Source of the DNA: Bretschneidera sinensis
Lineage: Eukaryota; Streptophyta; Magnoliopsida; Brassicales; Akaniaceae
Reading direction: 5' to 3'
DNA length: 64,000 nt
Assembly: GCA_023935145.1 (NCBI GenBank)
Contig: CM043698.1
Location: forward strand, 22,453,501 to 22,517,500
The translations under genes and the position numbers were made by a program. Of this stretch, positions 61,414-64,000 are shown in pieces. The stretch's first letter is position 1, and each line of letters begins with the position of its first letter. The notes under the pieces are model-generated. The model was not told where the DNA came from. It worked only from the letters and a program-made list of their open reading frames with translations, and made no database searches.

Positions 61414-62095
61414 CATCACTCTCTTAAGGGTTCTATGGAAGCCAAAGAGGAAGACGAGGTTACCCTGGAGGAGGATCGTGGTTCGACGACCATGGTCTTC
61501 TCTCTGATTTCAAACGAGGGTTAGGACCTCTTCCAGATTCCGAGTGGAGGCAAGAACCTCTTCCAGATTCCGAGTGGATCTGGGAGGGTTCCCTGGAACT
61601 AAGGAAGAGGAGGGGCACGGCCAGCCTTGGAGGAAGACCACTGATTTTGTTGGGGGGGTTGTGTCTCTCGATGGTGGGTTCTTCTCTCACTGGTGGGCTC
61701 CCCTACCCCCTGAGTTTATTGGAACCTAAGAAGAAGAGGGGGGGTGGGCTTGCTCTTGGTCTTTGGAAGTTGAGAGTAAGGTGCAGCCGTTCCTCCGGTG
61801 GCAGCAAGATCAGGGGCCACCGGCAGCCCCTTCTTTTCCTAGGGCTGCTATCTTTTTCTTTGTACTTCGAGGCCATTAGGGTCCTTTTTTACTTGTACTT
61901 CGAGGTCGTTAGTTGTAATTCTCTGAATTAATAAAATATCTTTTGTTTCAATCTTTTCTTTGCGTGATGTCCTTGCCTTTCATACTTAAGTTGATAAAGC
62001 AAACTTTGATTCGATAAAACAAACTTGATTCTGGGCCCAAGGCTGAACGTTAGTAACGTAGATTAGTCCCTCAGACTTTTTTGATCATCTAACCG
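61414..62095 (+). mobile_element. GC-rich LTR-like sequence, right part (continuation of 54900-55962)
   Basis: Picks up after the GAAGT duplication. It contains two direct copies of AACCTCTTCCAGATTCCGAG (about 61530 and 61555). Its end, TTAATAAAATATCTTTTGTTTC, looks like a poly(A)/R-U5 region (61925-61950). Small ORFs within show no known domain. Satellite repeats start directly after. Confidence 0.45.
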
Positions 62096-62099
62096 AGCG

Positions 62100-62990
62100 A
62101 TAGGCGAGGCTCAGACTTATTGGAGAGCCGTTGGAGAATCATGCTGAGCGATAGACAAGGCTCGGACTTTTGGAGAACCGTTGGAGAATCGTGCCGAGGG
62201 GTAGACAAGGCTCGGACTTTTGGAGAACCGTTGGAGAATCGTGCCGAGCGATAGACAAGGCTCGGACTTTTCTTTTGGAGAACCGTTGGAGAATCGTGCC
62301 AAGCGATAGACAAGGCTTGGATTTTTGGAGAACAGTTGGAGAATCGTTCCGAGCGATAGACAAGGCTCTGACTTTTGAAGAACTGTTGGAGAATCGTGCC
62401 GAGCGATAGACAAGGCTCGGACTTTTAAAGAACCGTTGGAGAATCGTGCCGAGCGATAGACAAGGCTCAGACTTTTGGAGAACCGTTGGAGAATCATACC
62501 GAGCGATAGACAAGGCTCAGACTTTTGGAGAACCGTTGGAGAATCGTGCTGAGCGATAGATAAGGCTCGGACTGTTGGAGAATCGTGCCGAGCGATAGAC
62601 AAGGCTCGAATTTTTGGAGAACCGTTGGAGAATCGTGCCGAGCGATAGACAAGGCTCGGACTTTTGGAGAACCGTTGGAGAATCGTGCTGAGGGATAGAA
62701 AAGGCTCGAACTTTTAGAGAACCGTTGGAGAATCGTGCCGAATGATAGACAAGGTTTGAACATTTGGAGAATCGTGCCGAGCGATAGAAAAGGCTCGAAT
62801 TTTTGGAGAACCGTTGGAGAATCGTGTCGAGCGATAAACAAGGCTCGAATTTTTGGAGAATTGTGCCGAGCGATAGACAAGGCTCGAATTTTTAGAGAAC
62901 CGTTGGAGAATCATGCCGAACGATAGACAAGGCTCGGACTTTTGGAGAACCGTTGGAGAATCGTGCCGAGCGATAGACAAGGCTCAGATT
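62100..62990. repeat. Satellite array A: 50-bp monomer
   Basis: About 17-18 monomers of CTCGGACTTTTGGAGAACC... ending GAGCGATAGACAAGG, period 50 bp. Three monomers are 39 bp, lacking 11 bp between two GGAGAA words, and one is 55 bp. All minus-strand frames stay partly open, giving false ORFs. Confidence 0.95.
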
Positions 62991-64000
62991 TTTGGAGAAA
63001 TCCTGGGCGAGCGTATGCAACGCAGCTCATATGCTCAGACTTTTTGAAAAATACGACCGAGTGTTGACAAGGCTCAGATTTTTGGAGAAATCCTGGCCGA
63101 GAGTATGCAACGCAGCTCAGACGCTCGGACTTTTTGGAGAATACGATCGAGCGTTGACAGGCTCGGATTTTTAGAGAAGTCCTGGCCGAGTGTATGCAAC
63201 GCAGCTCATACGCTCGGACTTTTTTGGAGAATATGACCAAGAATTGACAAGGCTCGGATTTTCAGAGAAATCCTGGCCTAGTGTATGCAACGCAGTTCAT
63301 ACGCTCAGACCTTTTTGGAGAATACGACCGAGTGTTGACAAGGCTCAGATTTTTGGAGAAATCCTGGCCGAGTGTATGCAACGCAGCTCATATGTTCGGA
63401 CTTTTTAGAGAATATGACCGAGCGTTGACAAGGCTCGGATTTTTGAAGAAATCCTGGCAGAGTGTATGCAACGCAGCTCATACGCTCGGACTTTTTGGAG
63501 AATATGACCGAGCGTTGACAAGGCTCAGATTTTTGGAGAAATCCTGGCTGAGCGTATGCAACGCAGCTCATATGCTTGGACTTTTTGGAGAATATGACCG
63601 AGCGGTGACAAGGCTCGGATTTTTGGAGAAATTACGACCGAGTGTATACAAAGCAGCTCATACACTCGGAATTTTTTGGAGAATATGATTGAGCGTTAAC
63701 AAGGCTCAGATTTTTGGAGAAATCCTGGCCGAATGTATGCAACGCAGCTCATATGCTCGGACTTTTTGGAGAATACGACTGAGCATTGACAAGGCTCGGA
63801 TTTTTGGAGAAATCCTGGCCGAGCGTATGCAACGCAGCTTATACACTCGAACTTTTTTGGAGAATACGATCGAGCATTGACAAGGCTCAGATTTTGGAGA
63901 AATCCTAGCCGAACGTATGCAACGCAGCTCATACACTCGGACTTTTTGGAGAATACAACCGAGTGTTGACAAGGCTCGAATTTTTGGAGAAATCCTGGCC
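62991..64000. repeat. Satellite array B: 90-bp monomer (runs off the window)
   Basis: About 11 copies of an 89-91 bp unit with AATCCTGGCCGAG, ATGCAACGCAGCTCATA, CTCGGACTTTTTGGAGAA and GACAAGGCTC. Parts of both halves match array A monomers, so it looks like a dimeric derivative of the same sequence. Confidence 0.95.

Noticed and set aside
62117..63972. Many overlapping ORFs of 60-160 codons on both strands with Ser/Leu/Arg-rich repeats
   Set aside because: They follow the 50-bp and 90-bp satellite periods; several frames stay open only because the monomers lack stops.
62100..64000. Regular repeats resembling a CRISPR array
   Set aside because: Monomers are contiguous, without unique spacers, in a plant genome.
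1..64000. tRNA, rRNA or organelle insertions
   Set aside because: None seen; matches to tRNA sequence are only the retrotransposon primer-binding sites.

Overview
The window is nuclear DNA from an AT-rich plant genome, most likely a eudicot (inferred from intron structure, Tork- and SIRE-type copia elements, hAT MITEs, and a jasmonate-oxygenase-type gene). Almost all of it is layered transposable-element sequence. I can support only one ordinary host gene: a three-exon 2-oxoglutarate/Fe(II) dioxygenase of the jasmonate-induced oxygenase (JOX) type on the minus strand at 40391-44137.

Region 1-30600 is a nested and tandemly duplicated retrotransposon locus. A Tork/TNT1-like copia element (copia-1, 12563-28638, target-site duplication ATTAT) was hit inside its integrase-RT region by a 10-kb SIRE/Maximus-type copia (15761-25835, target-site duplication GAACC). 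The 5' half of this composite, namely upstream flank, copia-1 5' LTR, gag-to-integrase and the first 339-340 bp of the SIRE LTR, was then tandemly duplicated. One complete extra unit (2861-9381) and the end of another (1004-2860) lie to the left. The leftmost one is broken by the 3' LTR of another element at 1-1003. Both duplication junctions are identical and show about 3 bp of microhomology.

The SIRE element carries gag, a nearly open pol, and a third ORF after pol with four nonsense codons. That ORF is preceded by an array of a 12-bp palindrome (CCAGTCGACTGG) plus a TATA box, the same arrangement as in its own LTR U3.

Region 30600-40390 is AT-rich intergenic DNA with MITE-like elements, including a 620-bp element with long imperfect inverted ends (35609-36228) and a 2.2-kb hAT-type non-autonomous element (37324-39525). 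The JOX-like gene follows; its 2.5-kb second intron holds a hAT MITE (40792-41184).

Region 44500-54900 contains a LINE ORF1 (DUF4283) scrap, a truncated gypsy-like LTR plus gag start, an irregular minisatellite-like block, a candidate Helitron 3' end, and a solo SIRE-type LTR (50692-52309, target-site duplication TTATC).

Region 54900-64000 holds a GC-rich LTR-like sequence split by a young minus-strand Tork element (copia-2, 55968-61408, target-site duplication GAAGT), followed by two related satellite arrays (50-bp, then 90-bp monomers) that run off the right edge. Coordinates were read by eye; no similarity search was run.
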